Source of the DNA: Gemmatimonadaceae bacterium
GTDB lineage: Bacteria > Gemmatimonadota > Gemmatimonadetes > Gemmatimonadales > Gemmatimonadaceae
NCBI GenBank assembly: GCA_020846935.1
Contig: JADLCY010000002.1
Coordinates: forward strand, 248,001 to 312,000
DNA: 64,000 nucleotides
Direction: 5' to 3'
Below the pieces are notes generated by a model. The model did no database searches. It saw only the letters and a program-made list of their open reading frames with translations, and was not told the origin of the DNA. Of this stretch, positions 63,848 to 64,000 are shown piece after piece. The stretch's first letter is position 1. Every line of letters starts with the position of its first letter. The translations under genes were made by a program, and so were the position numbers.

Positions 63848-64000
63848 CTAACGCGCGGTTGGCAGGATGCCTCGTTCGATTGCCGTCGTGACGGCCGCCG
63901 TCCGGTCGTCCACGCCGAGTTTCCCGAAGATGTGCAGCAGGTGCGTCTTGACCGTTGCCTCGCTGATCCCCAGGTCGCGCGCGATGAGCTTGTTGCTGGC
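63848..64000 (-). CDS. LuxR-type (NarL/FixJ) response regulator, C-terminal part
   Basis: Only the last 50 codons plus stop are in the window; the gene continues beyond 64000. NKLIARDLGISEATVKTHLL followed by HIFGKLGVDDRTAAV is the helix-turn-helix of the LuxR/NarL DNA-binding domain (GerE fold). The N-terminal receiver domain, if present, is outside. It is probably part of a two-component system; the stop TAG is within a CGTTAGG motif. Confidence 0.9.
   Translation of the reverse strand, partial: ASNKLIARDLGISEATVKTHLLHIFGKLGVDDRTAAVTTAIERGILPTAR

Overview
The window is GC-rich, densely packed DNA from a Gram-negative chromosome. Its gene content points to Gemmatimonadota or a close relative: very large Ig-repeat lipoproteins, a transmembrane Ser/Thr kinase with a TolB-like and TPR-rich tail, secreted M14 peptidase and amidohydrolase, a CBM9/DUF5916-type outer-membrane protein, an RND pump with TolC, and a lysine-rich histone-H1-like SWIB protein. 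The taxon is inferred from gene content, not proved. I see no phage, transposon, CRISPR array or rRNA. There is one tRNA (Asn).

Layout: 1-6.2 kb (mostly minus strand) holds a truncated penicillin-acylase gene, signal peptidase I, the SWIB protein, endonuclease IV and an Ig-like/HExxH lipoprotein. 6.4-10.3 kb (plus) encodes P5C dehydrogenase, a PhzF-like isomerase and a threonine-dehydratase-like enzyme. 10.4-14.8 kb (minus) encodes MscL with a zinc-ribbon tail, an Omp85-type barrel protein and a polytopic membrane protein. 15.0-18.1 kb (plus) is an ABC-2 exporter pair translationally coupled to an EamA permease. 18.3-21.0 kb (minus) is a three-gene operon: metallopeptidase, Ddl-like ATP-grasp, DedA. 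21.2-28.1 kb (minus) is a tetR-tolC-mfp-rnd efflux operon with a promoter and overlapping operator that can be read directly.

28.7-33.3 kb (plus) holds an orphan pilin, then a tight GNAT / LpxL-type acyltransferase / MFS / PimA-like glycosyltransferase operon. It converges on a minus-strand operon (33.3-36.4 kb) of sixA, CHAD-CYTH and a PimB-prime-like glycosyltransferase. Together these resemble the mycobacterial phosphatidylinositol-mannoside enzymes and form the most interesting block of the window. 36.5-41.8 kb encodes a secreted amidohydrolase, an N-terminally extended multicopper oxidase and a DUF4403 lipoprotein.

42.1-52.7 kb is bounded by two paralogous lipoproteins of nearly 1000 residues. 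Each has five Ig-like repeats and a shared C-terminal domain I cannot name. Between them lie OsmC, an M14 peptidase, and a lipoprotein plus small membrane protein pair. 53-64 kb holds tRNA-Asn with a terminator, a frameshifted methyltransferase gene, msrA, a DsbA-like protein, the CBM9/DUF5916 protein, a PepSY protein, the Ser/Thr kinase, a secreted esterase and the C-terminus of a LuxR-type regulator running off the end.

The dominant theme is cell envelope and secretion: signal peptidase, lipoproteins, barrels, efflux, lipid acylation and glycosylation, and periplasmic redox proteins. Around it are scattered housekeeping enzymes. Starts were chosen by family N-terminus and ribosome-binding site where visible; several are GTG.
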